This document shows positions 29,682 to 39,862 of a stretch of 64,000 nt of DNA, in pieces. Within the stretch, counting starts at the first letter, position 1, and each line of letters opens with the position of its first letter. A program made the position numbers and the translations under genes. The notes under the pieces are model-generated. The model did not search any database and was not told the DNA's origin. It saw nothing but the letters and a program-made list of their open reading frames with translations. Origin of the DNA: Bacteroidota bacterium (GTDB lineage Bacteria > Bacteroidota > Bacteroidia > Bacteroidales > UBA4417); assembly GCA_013376995.1 (NCBI GenBank), contig JACAAZ010000021.1:27594-91593 (forward strand). Direction: 5' to 3'.

Positions 29682-32516
29682 TCATGGCTTCTTCACTTGA
29701 ATCAAAGACGTAGAATTATTATCAACGATTGACATATCAGAGGCATCCACAACCCCATCACCGTTAGCGTCTGTATTTAAGTATCCGCGTAGAATTCCTG
29801 TAGATGCATTGTCTATCAGTGCCATATCTGAGCCATCCACAACCCCATCCTGATTTACATTACCACCATAGATACAGTATTTACCACTTATAAGTTTGAG
29901 GTTGTTACCATAGGCTTGACTCAAGGCTTCTGAAAAACTATAATTGATGATACTTCCACTAAACGATAAAGGAGAAGCTGACCATGTTTCAATACTATTC
30001 CTATGTTTAATAACTAAATAATAGGAGGATGTCAATGTGCTAGGAATACTTACTTCGCATGAACCAGACAAAGTAACATTTAGATTGCTCAAGGATTGGA
30101 TTAGAGGATAAGGGAACACATTTTGCCTGATTTCAAGAGAAATTTGATCTGCTACTTCACCAACAAAATGATTTCCAAATTCATCTTGAGCATGATTCAT
30201 GAGTCCTGTTGTAGGGTTATACAATCCTTCAAGTAAAAGAGTCACATTCAATGGCTTAGTAGTAAACGCTGCTGTGCTCACTAAGCTCCATTTACCACTA
30301 TTATCTCTGGATCGAACATAAAGTAAGTGATTTCCTGAAGTTAAGTTATTGTAAGGGAAAGAAAACAGAATTGTAGAATTTGGAGAAGATGGTAAAACAG
30401 GAATATGGACACCTGATCCAAAACCAGGATCTGAGTCAATGTAGTATTCTATTTGATTAATATTTGGTTGGGAGATTGCATTGAACTTATAAATCGGCGT
30501 ATTCGATAATAAACTCCATCTTCCATTTGAATCTTTCGCTCTGACAAATAAAGTGTGTATTCCATTTGTAAGTCCTGTGAGTCCGATGCTAAAAGTTTTC
30601 ACTTCATTTTGAGAGGAATTTAGACTAATGACTGTACCATGTTCAAACCCCGGATCCGAATCGAAAAAGTACTCTACTTTACTCAAAGTAACTAAAGGAT
30701 TGTCATTCAATTTATAAATTGGAGTAGATTGAACTACACTCCATTTCCCGTAATTATCCTTAACTCTGATATAAAGAGTATGAATACCTGATGACAGAGA
30801 ATTTAATGGAATATTATAAGATAAGGATAAATATTGATTCGCTGAAATTTGAATTTCATGTCCCCTGCCAAAGCCTGGGTCGTTATCGAAAAAATACTCA
30901 AGCCTAGCGAGATTAGGGTCACTTGTCAAATATCGATAAAATGGTATTTTTTGAGTTTGGCCCCATATTCCACTAATATTTCTTGCTCTGACGTATAAGC
31001 TGTGAATCCCGGTCATTAAATCCATCATAGGCAAATTAAGGTCAAAGGTCAAAATTGAATCTGGTTCACTTTCGATTACTGTCCCATTCCCTATACCTGG
31101 ATCGGAATCGATAAAATATTCCATACTTTTAACATAATTCGGATTATCAACACAATAGGCGTTTATGCATAGATCAAAGTTTTCATTTGTGCCAGATCCT
31201 ATCTGTGTCCATATATTTCCATCCGGACTTGTCCAACATTTTCCGGATTCAATAACTGGACTGGCATAATTGTCTATTGCCTGTTCGCAGGGTAAAGGGA
31301 AAATAGTATAAGGTGTTGTATACTTTATTTTGATAAAGAAATTTTGACCTCTGTTAATAGTTGACTCAAACGGCAAATCAAATGTATAGAATCCGGGGTT
31401 TTCACAAACGAGATTATACATTGATACAATTGGATTAGATAGGGTTGTACCATCAAAATCATGGAAAACCTCAATATCAATTGTTGAGTTTTCACTTATT
31501 ACATACGTGGATATTTTTGATAATTGGATTGACCTTAAAGTTGTAAATTTTACGAGGCCACATGCAACGTTAGTATTATACCCACGGTAAGTTGTCGCTC
31601 CTAAATCATCATAACCAAGTATTTTCGCATTGCTAGTATAAGAAATTCTCGTGGGGAAATATGCAGCACCATCTGTTAGTATCCTATTGTCAAGGTAGGA
31701 TACATAAAAGTATCCGGCCTCACCAAAATTTTCCCAACTATTCTTTACTATCCAAGCACCATTTCCGGCAGGGGTAATTTTTGAGTTATCCCACCCTACA
31801 ATGATAACAGCATGATTTGGGGCCTTAATTCCATTATACCAATAACTATAATTGGAGGCATTATAGGAGCCATCCTCCCAGCGCATGGAAGTATATAACC
31901 CCCCATAATCCATGATAGCCTTTTTAATAATATTAATACCGCTATTTGATCTCCATTTGATATATCTCACATCAGAGACAAAGGCTAAGGGAGGTACGTT
32001 TGAAATATAGTAATTTCCGGAAGGATTATAAGGATCACTAGTTGAATCGATTGGACCTGCCATTCTTGCAAGATAAGCAATTGACTTGTTCAGGTTTCCC
32101 CCATTACAAGGTGAGCCTAAAAATTTGTTCCCATGAATCAAATTATTCTCAGATAGATTATAGGTCCCATAGCCCGCAACTTTCCACTCTGATTCAAGGG
32201 CACCCATGGTCGCAAATGCCCAGCAACTTCCGCATGAACCCTGATGCTTTACTGGAGTAACGTTGTTTGTATTCCTTAAGTCAAAGCTAGATGGGAATGG
32301 TCCTGTAATATCAGGTGAATTGCTAAATGCTATTGAATAGGGTGGAGGGATATTACCCAATAAATATCCAGTTCCGGTGATAAATGACCAAAACCCATTT
32401 GAGAGATCATTAATGTAACTCAGGTAATTGCTACTATTGGGTGCTTGGATAGTCTGTGGGATGGCATAATCGATTATCTGAATTAAAAATATCAGTGACA
32501 GAATGATTCTTTTCAT
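29682..32516 (-). CDS. Secreted papain-like (C1) protease with EYFFDxDPG repeats and dockerin-like C-terminus (cassette 2)
   Basis: A 944-residue exported cysteine protease. The ATG at 32514-32516 gives a signal peptide MKRIILSLIF to IPQ; an upstream in-frame TTG overlaps the previous stop codon and is rejected. Residues about 75-278 are a peptidase C1 domain with oxyanion Gln92, nucleophile Cys98 (GSCGSCWAF), His235 (NHAVIIVGWD) and Asn259 (VKNSWENFGEAGYF), all present. Residues about 285-455 look like a beta-sandwich lectin-like domain, then four EYFFDxDPG repeats, then the shared C-terminal module from about 755 with NQDGVVDGSDM and NGDGVVDASDM loops. Its gene begins 2 bp after the stop of the beta-helix gene. 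It probably acts outside the cell on proteins; the target is unknown. Confidence 0.87.
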   Translation of the reverse strand: MKRIILSLIFLIQIIDYAIPQTIQAPNSSNYLSYINDLSNGFWSFITGTGYLLGNIPPPYSIAFSNSPDITGPFPSSFDLRNTNNVTPVKHQGSCGSCWAFATMGALESEWKVAGYGTYNLSENNLIHGNKFLGSPCNGGNLNKSIAYLARMAGPIDSTSDPYNPSGNYYISNVPPLAFVSDVRYIKWRSNSGINIIKKAIMDYGGLYTSMRWEDGSYNASNYSYWYNGIKAPNHAVIIVGWDNSKITPAGNGAWIVKNSWENFGEAGYFYVSYLDNRILTDGAAYFPTRISYTSNAKILGYDDLGATTYRGYNTNVACGLVKFTTLRSIQLSKISTYVISENSTIDIEVFHDFDGTTLSNPIVSMYNLVCENPGFYTFDLPFESTINRGQNFFIKIKYTTPYTIFPLPCEQAIDNYASPVIESGKCWTSPDGNIWTQIGSGTNENFDLCINAYCVDNPNYVKSMEYFIDSDPGIGNGTVIESEPDSILTFDLNLPMMDLMTGIHSLYVRARNISGIWGQTQKIPFYRYLTSDPNLARLEYFFDNDPGFGRGHEIQISANQYLSLSYNIPLNSLSSGIHTLYIRVKDNYGKWSVVQSTPIYKLNDNPLVTLSKVEYFFDSDPGFEHGTVISLNSSQNEVKTFSIGLTGLTNGIHTLFVRAKDSNGRWSLLSNTPIYKFNAISQPNINQIEYYIDSDPGFGSGVHIPVLPSSPNSTILFSFPYNNLTSGNHLLYVRSRDNSGKWSLVSTAAFTTKPLNVTLLLEGLYNPTTGLMNHAQDEFGNHFVGEVADQISLEIRQNVFPYPLIQSLSNLNVTLSGSCEVSIPSTLTSSYYLVIKHRNSIETWSASPLSFSGSIINYSFSEALSQAYGNNLKLISGKYCIYGGNVNQDGVVDGSDMALIDNASTGILRGYLNTDANGDGVVDASDMSIVDNNSTSLIQVKKP

Positions 32517-32518
32517 GG

Positions 32519-33523
32519 TCAATGGGTCTTGGCTTTAATGGTAACATTGATGCCATTCGTAGATGAGCCAGATGCTGGCATATTCAAATAATAGATAGCT
32601 GGAATCTCAGGTAAACCAGATAGTACATAAGGTGTCACCCCGCCAAACATCCCGCAATCTGAGCCATCGTTGCCCGCTCCAATGGCTGGTGATCCTGTTT
32701 TTAATCTCCACTGTCCATCTGTAGAATTCCCGGTTGCACCCATAAAGACATCGGTCATGCTTACATTTTGTTGATTACCGTTAACCAGAGGGAACTGAGT
32801 ATGGTTGCATATATTATTGAAAAATGTATTATCGGTTGGAACAAGAGTATTATTGGTGCCAGTAGTGAGCAAATTGTTCATTATCAAAAAATTGTGAACA
32901 TTAAGACTATATGCACAATCAAAAACATTGTTGATGATGGTTCCTGAAAAATTGGTTGCTAGATTTATTGCATTGTTATTATAAGAACCACTAAATCTTG
33001 TATAATTATTACTAATAATAATGTTGTTAACCAGTGAAGTACCTGTATTATTTTCAATCCCCCCATAAATATAGTTCTGAGCAATCATAATGTTTTCATA
33101 GGAAGTTGTACAATTAAAATATATCGATTTGGTATAATTTCTTTTGATAGTGATGTTGCTCTCTCCGATCGTAATATAACCAGTCACCTCCAATCCAGAT
33201 ATAATTGTCCCAGAACAACCTGTATTAAATACTACGTTGCCAAATTTTGCAGTCGCTAAATTTACCTGTGTCTCTGGATTCTCACTTAGGAAGTAACCTG
33301 GACCAATTATCACCAGTGGTTTAGTAATGGTTATGTTCCCATAAGAAACCGTGGAACCTTCAAAATAGAGTGAATCATTTGGTGTCGCTGCACTTTGGGC
33401 AGCAGTGAAGTTGGTAAAGTTGGCACTGATTCCGGGATTATTGTTAACTCTCCAAATGGTAGCAGTTGATTGGGAATAACATAATCCAACGATGATGATT
33501 GAGATGATAATTCTTTTATACAT
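32519..33523 (-). CDS. Secreted parallel beta-helix protein (cassette 2, first gene)
   Basis: A 334-residue exported protein (signal peptide MYKRIIISIIIVGLCYSQSTA). It has the same plan as the protein at 22170-23294: an opening segment NFTAAQSAATPNDSLYFEGSTVSYG, Asn-rich helical rungs (NIMIAQNYIYGG, NNIIISNNYTRF, FLIMNNLL), and a closing GSPAIGAGNDGSDCGMFGG followed by a sandwich tail. No catalytic signature was recognised. It is immediately upstream (2 bp) of the papain-like protease gene. Confidence 0.72.
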   Translation of the reverse strand: MYKRIIISIIIVGLCYSQSTATIWRVNNNPGISANFTNFTAAQSAATPNDSLYFEGSTVSYGNITITKPLVIIGPGYFLSENPETQVNLATAKFGNVVFNTGCSGTIISGLEVTGYITIGESNITIKRNYTKSIYFNCTTSYENIMIAQNYIYGGIENNTGTSLVNNIIISNNYTRFSGSYNNNAINLATNFSGTIINNVFDCAYSLNVHNFLIMNNLLTTGTNNTLVPTDNTFFNNICNHTQFPLVNGNQQNVSMTDVFMGATGNSTDGQWRLKTGSPAIGAGNDGSDCGMFGGVTPYVLSGLPEIPAIYYLNMPASGSSTNGINVTIKAKTH

Positions 33524-33868
33524 TGCAAATAGTATTAGAGGTTATTATTTATATAAATTGATTTACATCATCTAATAGGAGCCAATCACATATAGCACAT
33601 CTAAGTTAATGAAATATTTGCCATAGGATTTAGTATCTTGCAGTTACCTGAGGTTGGATTAAGTCCATCAATCTCATGGAATTTATTTGCAAAAAAAAGA
33701 TGATGTATTAGAATACATTCTTATCACATAAATCATTTAAGGAGAAAATTTAATCATTTATAAATAACCTATTCCAGTAGTTTCGTAAACCTCTTTAGTC
33801 AATCAAACTCTTAGCGCTTTATAACTAATTTAGAGATATTGCTTTATGTCGTAATATTTATTAAACAA
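33524..33868. other. AT-rich gap upstream of cassette 2
   Basis: A 345-bp noncoding stretch between the stop of the 1997-residue gene and the start of the beta-helix gene, both minus strand. It should contain the cassette 2 promoter; no exact TAnnTTTG box was found on the minus strand, and no other structure was recognised. Confidence 0.5.
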
Positions 33869-36800
33869 TCAATTATTATCATCTTTCATACAGCGAACAC
33901 TCATATATTCAGAGCGATAACCATAATCATATGCAATAAAGTCATCCGAATAAGAGGAGAGTTCCCACATCCAACTTCGATCGGAGAAAGTACTGGTTGA
34001 GGCCCAGAAACTAGTATAACTACCCATTGTGTTTGGCAATGCTGAAAAGCCACTGGCATTAGTAGCCCCTATATTAGGTAGGACCCATGTTGCACTTCCA
34101 ACTTCTTTCATGCTTCCTCCGGCAAGGGGTTGGCCTCCAAGATAGTTTGAAAGTACTGTCCAATCATCTTGTGAAGGGATGTGCCAACCAGCAGGACAAA
34201 TACCCTGAGATCCTGAAACAGTACTATACTGCATTGCTTCATCCCATTGATATAATCCACCAGATATTTCACAATTATAATCCAAGTTATCTTCACAATA
34301 TTTTTCGAGGATTCCATTATTTGTTTGATTCAGATCATAGCGAATTGAAACCCCTATATTCAGGTTCTCTCTTAACCAACATTGGTCACCAATTTGGACT
34401 GTTTTATAACTTTTCCCTTCATAAATGATTGAATCTATTCCGGGACATGGAAAGCCAAAAGTAGCAGTCGAAAAATATCGTTCGCTTCCATACACAATAC
34501 CGGCACCATTGATAGCATATGCCCGAACAAAATAGATAGTATCGGCTTGTAAATTTGTTATAGTACACTCAAAAAAACCACTTCCAACACCACTACTGAT
34601 GTGAGAATCAGACGTTGTCGGGTTGTGACTAAAACTCCAGCAAACCCCACGTTCAGTAGCCTTCGTTCCACCTCGGGGAATAACTTCTCCACCAGTTTTT
34701 GCTGAGTGAGATGTAATATTTCTAATAGGTGATGTTGTAATCCCTGGAAATACTAGACTATCATCTCTTAAACATCTTACACTCATTTTAATGTAAGGGT
34801 AAACCAGGGATTTTCCACAACCCATATTCACTTGAGCCTCTTCTAAATAACTACTCAAAGCTAATGTAGAAACAATATGAGGGGGGGGCCAGTATATACC
34901 ACATAATGTTGAGGAAAACCATGATCCGTAATCACCTTTGCCTTCAGCGTTTGGATTAATAGGTAATGCTGTAAATCCAGTTTCATTCGTAGCATCTGTA
35001 TTCGGATAAAGCCAATGTGAATTACCGGCTTCCTTCATTTTGCTACCTGCAACAAAGCCAAGTAGATTCTCTAGATAGTAAAAGTCACTAAGCGAAGGAA
35101 TATGCCATCCATCTGGACAAATACCTTGATCGCTTTGATAAGTTGAGTAATTCATCATTTCATCCCATTGATATATCCCCCCAAAAACTGTGCAGTTAGA
35201 GTCCAGATCGTTCCAACAAAACTTTTCAATCAAATTATTATTTGTAGAGCTTGAATCATTATCAATACGATTCCCAACATTCAAATTCTCTTTCAACCAA
35301 CATTGATTCCCAATTTTGACTGTGTTGTATACCTGACCAGAATAGTATAATGAACTGATTCCAGGACATGGCGTACCCATAGAAGGGGTGCTAAAGGTAA
35401 AAACGTTACCATACGCGGTATCACTGGAATTGATTGCATATGCTCTTACAAAATATGTTGTTGCACCATTCAATGAATTAATAATACTTGTATAATTCCC
35501 AGGTCCATTCCCATCAGTGGTATGCTGTGAATTAATAGTGGGATTTGTGGTTGTATTCCAACAGACTCCTCGTTTGATTATTGGGGAACAACCCTCGAAT
35601 ATAATATTCCCACCTGATTGTGCAGAACTGGATGTAATATTAGTTATCGGTGAGGTTATAACAAATAATGAATAGGGTAGCTTGGACTTTACTATAGATG
35701 TTGAGTTGTTATCTACTAATGCCATGTCACTTCCATCAACAATTCCATCTCCATTTGCATCATCAGAAACATAGCCTTTGGTGAGCGATGTTGACGAATT
35801 ATCGACCGCCGCCATATCTGTTCCATCGACAATACCATCTTGATTTATATCACCTCCATATATTGCAAATGTATTGTCATTCATTTGATTCAGGTTATTT
35901 CCATATGCTTTTGTTGGAAGATCGAAAGTATAGTTGATGACACCATCTGTAAATGAAACAGGAAAAGCTGTAGTAGTTTCAATATGGTTTCGCTGTTTGA
36001 TGGTAATGTAGAATGAACCTGTTAGTATGAGGGGTATTGCTACGGTTGCATTCCCATCCATACCTAAAACAACATTGGAGGTTGAGAATAAAACGTTATT
36101 ATAATTCGTTGCACTATGCAATTCAACGGTTAGTTGGTCAGCAACACCCTCGCCAAAATGGGGACCGAGGTTATCATTGGCTTGTCGCATTTGGTGGTTT
36201 CCAGTATATAAACCTTCAAGGAACAATGTCAGGTTGAGTGATTTGCAGGGATTAACTGCAATTGAGGAAATTGCACTGTTTGAACATATGCCATTATTGT
36301 ATTCGTAAGAAAGAGTAAATACTCCGGGGCCAGATATTAATGGATCGAAATGATCACCTGTAACTCCAGGGCCGGTGAATGTACCACCATGAGGAGATCC
36401 AACAAGTAAAACAGCATTGTTTAGGGCACAAACAGGTTCTAGTGGAGCGAACGAAACAGTTGGTAGATCAGAAACGATAACAAATGTACTAGTCATTGAA
36501 GAGCATCCAACATCATCGGTAACTTCCAGATAATATGTACCGCTATCTTGAATTAAGACATCATTTATGCTAGGATTCTGTGCATCTGACGTAAAGCCAT
36601 TTGGTCCTGACCAAATATAGGATGTCATATCAGCCGGAGTTCCAATTAATTGAAGTGTATTATGAAGACATATAGGGCTATTGCTTGAAGCTGATGGAGT
36701 AATATTTGGAAGAACTGTTACTGTTAGCGGAATGCAGTCCGAAAATCCACAGTCATCTTCCCACCTGGCAAAATAGGTTGTTGTTATTTCAGGTGAAGGA

Positions 36801-39800
36801 ATAGTAAGATGATTCCCCGATCCAATTGAAATGCCTTCGCAGCTACCAGAAAACCAAAGCATATTGTTTCCACTTCCACCGTTAGCAGTCAGTTCAATTG
36901 ACCCATTATCATCTGCACAGATACTATTACGATTACTGGATGCTGATTCTGGGGTGACAGGCAAAGCTTTCACAGTAAGATCCATCATTGAACTCGCCAC
37001 GCCACATGGACCTATACCATCAGGATCGTTTGCTGAAAGAGTAAGTGTAACAGTACCACTGTTTATATCCGGAGTGTATTCCGTTGATAATGAACCGGGA
37101 TCAGAGAAGCTGCCAGTCGGGGCACTCCAGTAAGTTGTTGTGTAGAAACCTCCGATGGTTCCATTCAAGTGAATAGTTTCTCCTTCACAAGCAGTTTGTG
37201 GCAAACCTGCAAAAGGTGTTGCTTGAGGGCTAAAAGTAATATCAATATCATCTGCTGAAATACAGGAACCTGAGAAAATGTTTAGCGATAGAGTAACAGT
37301 CCCATTCAAAATATCCTCTTCACTTGGGACATATTCTGCATTTAGTATATTGGCATTATCAAATGTTCCAGTTCCAACACTTGTCCAGAGGGCAATTGGT
37401 GAACCTGAATATGGAGAATAAGAACCACTCATAATAACATTTGGAGAACCGGAACATACAGTTTGATCAGGACCGGCATACGCAACTTTTAGAGTGGACA
37501 CTACAATCGATAGATTCCGTGCTGTACTTGATCCACAACTATTGCTGGCTGTAACACTAAGTGTTCCATTAGTTGCGTTGGCCAAGAAATCCATTGTTAT
37601 GTTGCTAGATCCATTTCCATAAATGACACCCCCGGTCCCGCTATAATTCCAATTGTATGTCACACCCTCAATATTATTGACAGAATATACGACTCCTAAT
37701 ACTTGGGCACATATAAACTTGTTTGATGCAGGTGAAATTACAGAAGGCAAAACTGGAATGGATTTTACATCGACATAGTATATAACAGGCTGTTGGGCCG
37801 AACATCCATTGGCATCACTATAGTTCACACTGACTGATTGAACACCTGAAGAAGTCCAGGTAATAGTGGCAGTATTACTATATCCTGTTCCACCGGCAGT
37901 AATTGTTCCACCAACTACGTTCCAGACATAACTAGTCATACCGACTTGGGTAGTATAGACGTTTCCTGTTGAATTAAGACAGCCTGTCGATGGACCTGAA
38001 ATTGTAGGTGTCGGAAGTGGGTTGACCGGTACATATAATACAAAAGGAGCTGCCCCAGGACAACCATCCGGGTTGGTGAAGTTAACGCGGACTGATTGAT
38101 TACCTGATAAAGTCCAAGAAATAATAGCAGTTGCATCAGATCCAGATCCACCAGATGTAATTGAACCGCCTTCCGCACTCCAGGTATATCCTGACATGCT
38201 GGCTTGGGTAGTGTAAACATTACCCGTTGAGTTAAGACAAGCAGGCGAAGGCCCAGAGAGCGTTGGAGAAGTTAAAGGATAAATATTAACAGAGGAAGTT
38301 GTAACCTGTGAAGCTTCACCACAACTATTGCTCGCTGCTAAATAATAAATTCCGGCTCCAGCCATAGTTATATTTGGGATAGATGAATTTTCTGCAGTGG
38401 AAGTAAATCCGGCTGGTCCAACCCAGCTCCAACTGCTAGCTCCAGACGCACTGCCCGTCAAATACAATGTATCACCTTCACAAATTGGATTTGGAGACAC
38501 AGAGGCTGTTAATGAATTAGGAATATTGTTTACCGTTAATAAACGACTTCTGAGTGGGGCGGTACCACAAAGATTTGATGGGGTGACACTTACAGTTCCA
38601 CCTTCAGATCCTACAGTGACGTTCACAGAGCTCGTACCTTGTCCTGAAGTAATTGTCCATTCTGTTGGAAATTCCCAGGAATATGTAGTTCCTAAAATAT
38701 TGGTGACATTGTAGGATTGAGCAGAACCATAACAAGGAGATGACATACCTACAATATTGCTTGGTTGCGGAAGAGGTGAGACAACAGTGATATCTGTTGA
38801 ATTATTTGTAGTGATAAGGCTATTACAATTTTGAGCACCAGTCCCGGTACCTGTTCCTGAAGCTAAATTTGTTATAGTAATGGTAGTAATACCCGGATTT
38901 GTTAAGTAAACTGTGTTGAATGACCCTATACCAGCATTAGTCACTGTCATCGATGCAGTTTGTCCAATAGCTGCATTTGGAGTACTCAAATTATATGTAA
39001 CAGTGTATATGCCTACTGGAAGACCATCAGCAGTGCCTGAAAGATTTATTTGACTGTCGCTTCCTGCGCAGACTGAAGAATTTGCCGAGGTACTCATTAT
39101 GTTATAATTAGGGCAATTCCAGCTAATTATTACAAGTCCATTTGCACCAGAACCTCCCCATGGAAGAAAAGGAATCCCCAGCATTGTGCTTGATCCGCCA
39201 CCCCCTCCACCATAATCATTTCCATTTCCTCCAGGGCCTGTACCTTGATATCCTGATCCACCAGATCCTCCAAATTGTGGAGTTCCAAGACCGCCTGTTT
39301 GAATCAAAGCATTGCCACCAGCACCATTTGTACCAGCTCCACCACCGCCACCACCACTTGATTGGTAGCTTGTACCATATGCGCCATCACCACCTTTATA
39401 ACTCATATTTCCAATACAATTGGAGATACTTCCACCTTCACCTCGAGTATTGGAATTATACAATGCTCCAGCGCCACCAGCCGCTCTAACTGTGTTAATA
39501 TTGAAGCTCGAATTTTCGCCCGATGTGTTTGCTGCTCCACCTGCACCAACAATTACACTATAATTTATACCAGGAATAACAGAAACCGTTGAACTGGCAT
39601 ATGCGCCACCTCCACCTCCTCCACCATTTCTGCTGAGACTCGTGATTGATGAGCCACCTCCACCTCCGCCCCAGGCATGAACTGTAATACTTGTTACACC
39701 AGCAGGAACTGTAAAAGATTGACCGCTTCCTGTTGAAGTGAATGTCTGTGATTGTGTAAATGCCTGGCTACTTAGAATAATCATCAACAGAAATAAAAGG

Positions 39801-39862
39801 GCTCTGACTAGGTTCTTTGATGCTCTTCTGCATTTCAGTTTTGATGGAGTGTTCTGTTTCAT
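33869..39862 (-). CDS. Giant glycine-rich/Ig-like surface protein with internal dockerin-like module and two FISUMP domains
   Basis: A 1997-residue exported protein (signal hydrophobic segment about 20-36, ending AFTQ). Residues about 40-260 are a glycine-rich domain (FTVPAGVTSITVHAWGGGGG and further poly-Gly loops). About 270-1200 are Ig/PKD-like repeats, including two near-duplicates starting with SGPSPACLNSTGNVYTTQ and SGPSTGCLNSTGNVYTTQ. The shared module with two EF-hand-like loops (NQDGIVDGTDM, NGDGIVDGSDM) is internal at about 1210-1394. It is followed by two FN3-plus-FISUMP units (VKIGNQCWLKENLNVG, YQWDEMMNYST, GWHIPSLSDF; VQIGDQCWLRENLNIG, YQWDEAMQYST, GWHIPSQDDW). FISUMP is a lineage-expanded Bacteroidota/Fibrobacter domain. 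An 8-C tract lies in the reading frame (34881-34888). Probably an adhesin or matrix protein. Confidence 0.8.
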   Translation of the reverse strand: MKQNTPSKLKCRRASKNLVRALLFLLMIILSSQAFTQSQTFTSTGSGQSFTVPAGVTSITVHAWGGGGGGSSITSLSRNGGGGGGGAYASSTVSVIPGINYSVIVGAGGAANTSGENSSFNINTVRAAGGAGALYNSNTRGEGGSISNCIGNMSYKGGDGAYGTSYQSSGGGGGGAGTNGAGGNALIQTGGLGTPQFGGSGGSGYQGTGPGGNGNDYGGGGGGSSTMLGIPFLPWGGSGANGLVIISWNCPNYNIMSTSANSSVCAGSDSQINLSGTADGLPVGIYTVTYNLSTPNAAIGQTASMTVTNAGIGSFNTVYLTNPGITTITITNLASGTGTGTGAQNCNSLITTNNSTDITVVSPLPQPSNIVGMSSPCYGSAQSYNVTNILGTTYSWEFPTEWTITSGQGTSSVNVTVGSEGGTVSVTPSNLCGTAPLRSRLLTVNNIPNSLTASVSPNPICEGDTLYLTGSASGASSWSWVGPAGFTSTAENSSIPNITMAGAGIYYLAASNSCGEASQVTTSSVNIYPLTSPTLSGPSPACLNSTGNVYTTQASMSGYTWSAEGGSITSGGSGSDATAIISWTLSGNQSVRVNFTNPDGCPGAAPFVLYVPVNPLPTPTISGPSTGCLNSTGNVYTTQVGMTSYVWNVVGGTITAGGTGYSNTATITWTSSGVQSVSVNYSDANGCSAQQPVIYYVDVKSIPVLPSVISPASNKFICAQVLGVVYSVNNIEGVTYNWNYSGTGGVIYGNGSSNITMDFLANATNGTLSVTASNSCGSSTARNLSIVVSTLKVAYAGPDQTVCSGSPNVIMSGSYSPYSGSPIALWTSVGTGTFDNANILNAEYVPSEEDILNGTVTLSLNIFSGSCISADDIDITFSPQATPFAGLPQTACEGETIHLNGTIGGFYTTTYWSAPTGSFSDPGSLSTEYTPDINSGTVTLTLSANDPDGIGPCGVASSMMDLTVKALPVTPESASSNRNSICADDNGSIELTANGGSGNNMLWFSGSCEGISIGSGNHLTIPSPEITTTYFARWEDDCGFSDCIPLTVTVLPNITPSASSNSPICLHNTLQLIGTPADMTSYIWSGPNGFTSDAQNPSINDVLIQDSGTYYLEVTDDVGCSSMTSTFVIVSDLPTVSFAPLEPVCALNNAVLLVGSPHGGTFTGPGVTGDHFDPLISGPGVFTLSYEYNNGICSNSAISSIAVNPCKSLNLTLFLEGLYTGNHQMRQANDNLGPHFGEGVADQLTVELHSATNYNNVLFSTSNVVLGMDGNATVAIPLILTGSFYITIKQRNHIETTTAFPVSFTDGVINYTFDLPTKAYGNNLNQMNDNTFAIYGGDINQDGIVDGTDMAAVDNSSTSLTKGYVSDDANGDGIVDGSDMALVDNNSTSIVKSKLPYSLFVITSPITNITSSSAQSGGNIIFEGCSPIIKRGVCWNTTTNPTINSQHTTDGNGPGNYTSIINSLNGATTYFVRAYAINSSDTAYGNVFTFSTPSMGTPCPGISSLYYSGQVYNTVKIGNQCWLKENLNVGNRIDNDSSSTNNNLIEKFCWNDLDSNCTVFGGIYQWDEMMNYSTYQSDQGICPDGWHIPSLSDFYYLENLLGFVAGSKMKEAGNSHWLYPNTDATNETGFTALPINPNAEGKGDYGSWFSSTLCGIYWPPPHIVSTLALSSYLEEAQVNMGCGKSLVYPYIKMSVRCLRDDSLVFPGITTSPIRNITSHSAKTGGEVIPRGGTKATERGVCWSFSHNPTTSDSHISSGVGSGFFECTITNLQADTIYFVRAYAINGAGIVYGSERYFSTATFGFPCPGIDSIIYEGKSYKTVQIGDQCWLRENLNIGVSIRYDLNQTNNGILEKYCEDNLDYNCEISGGLYQWDEAMQYSTVSGSQGICPAGWHIPSQDDWTVLSNYLGGQPLAGGSMKEVGSATWVLPNIGATNASGFSALPNTMGSYTSFWASTSTFSDRSWMWELSSYSDDFIAYDYGYRSEYMSVRCMKDDNN

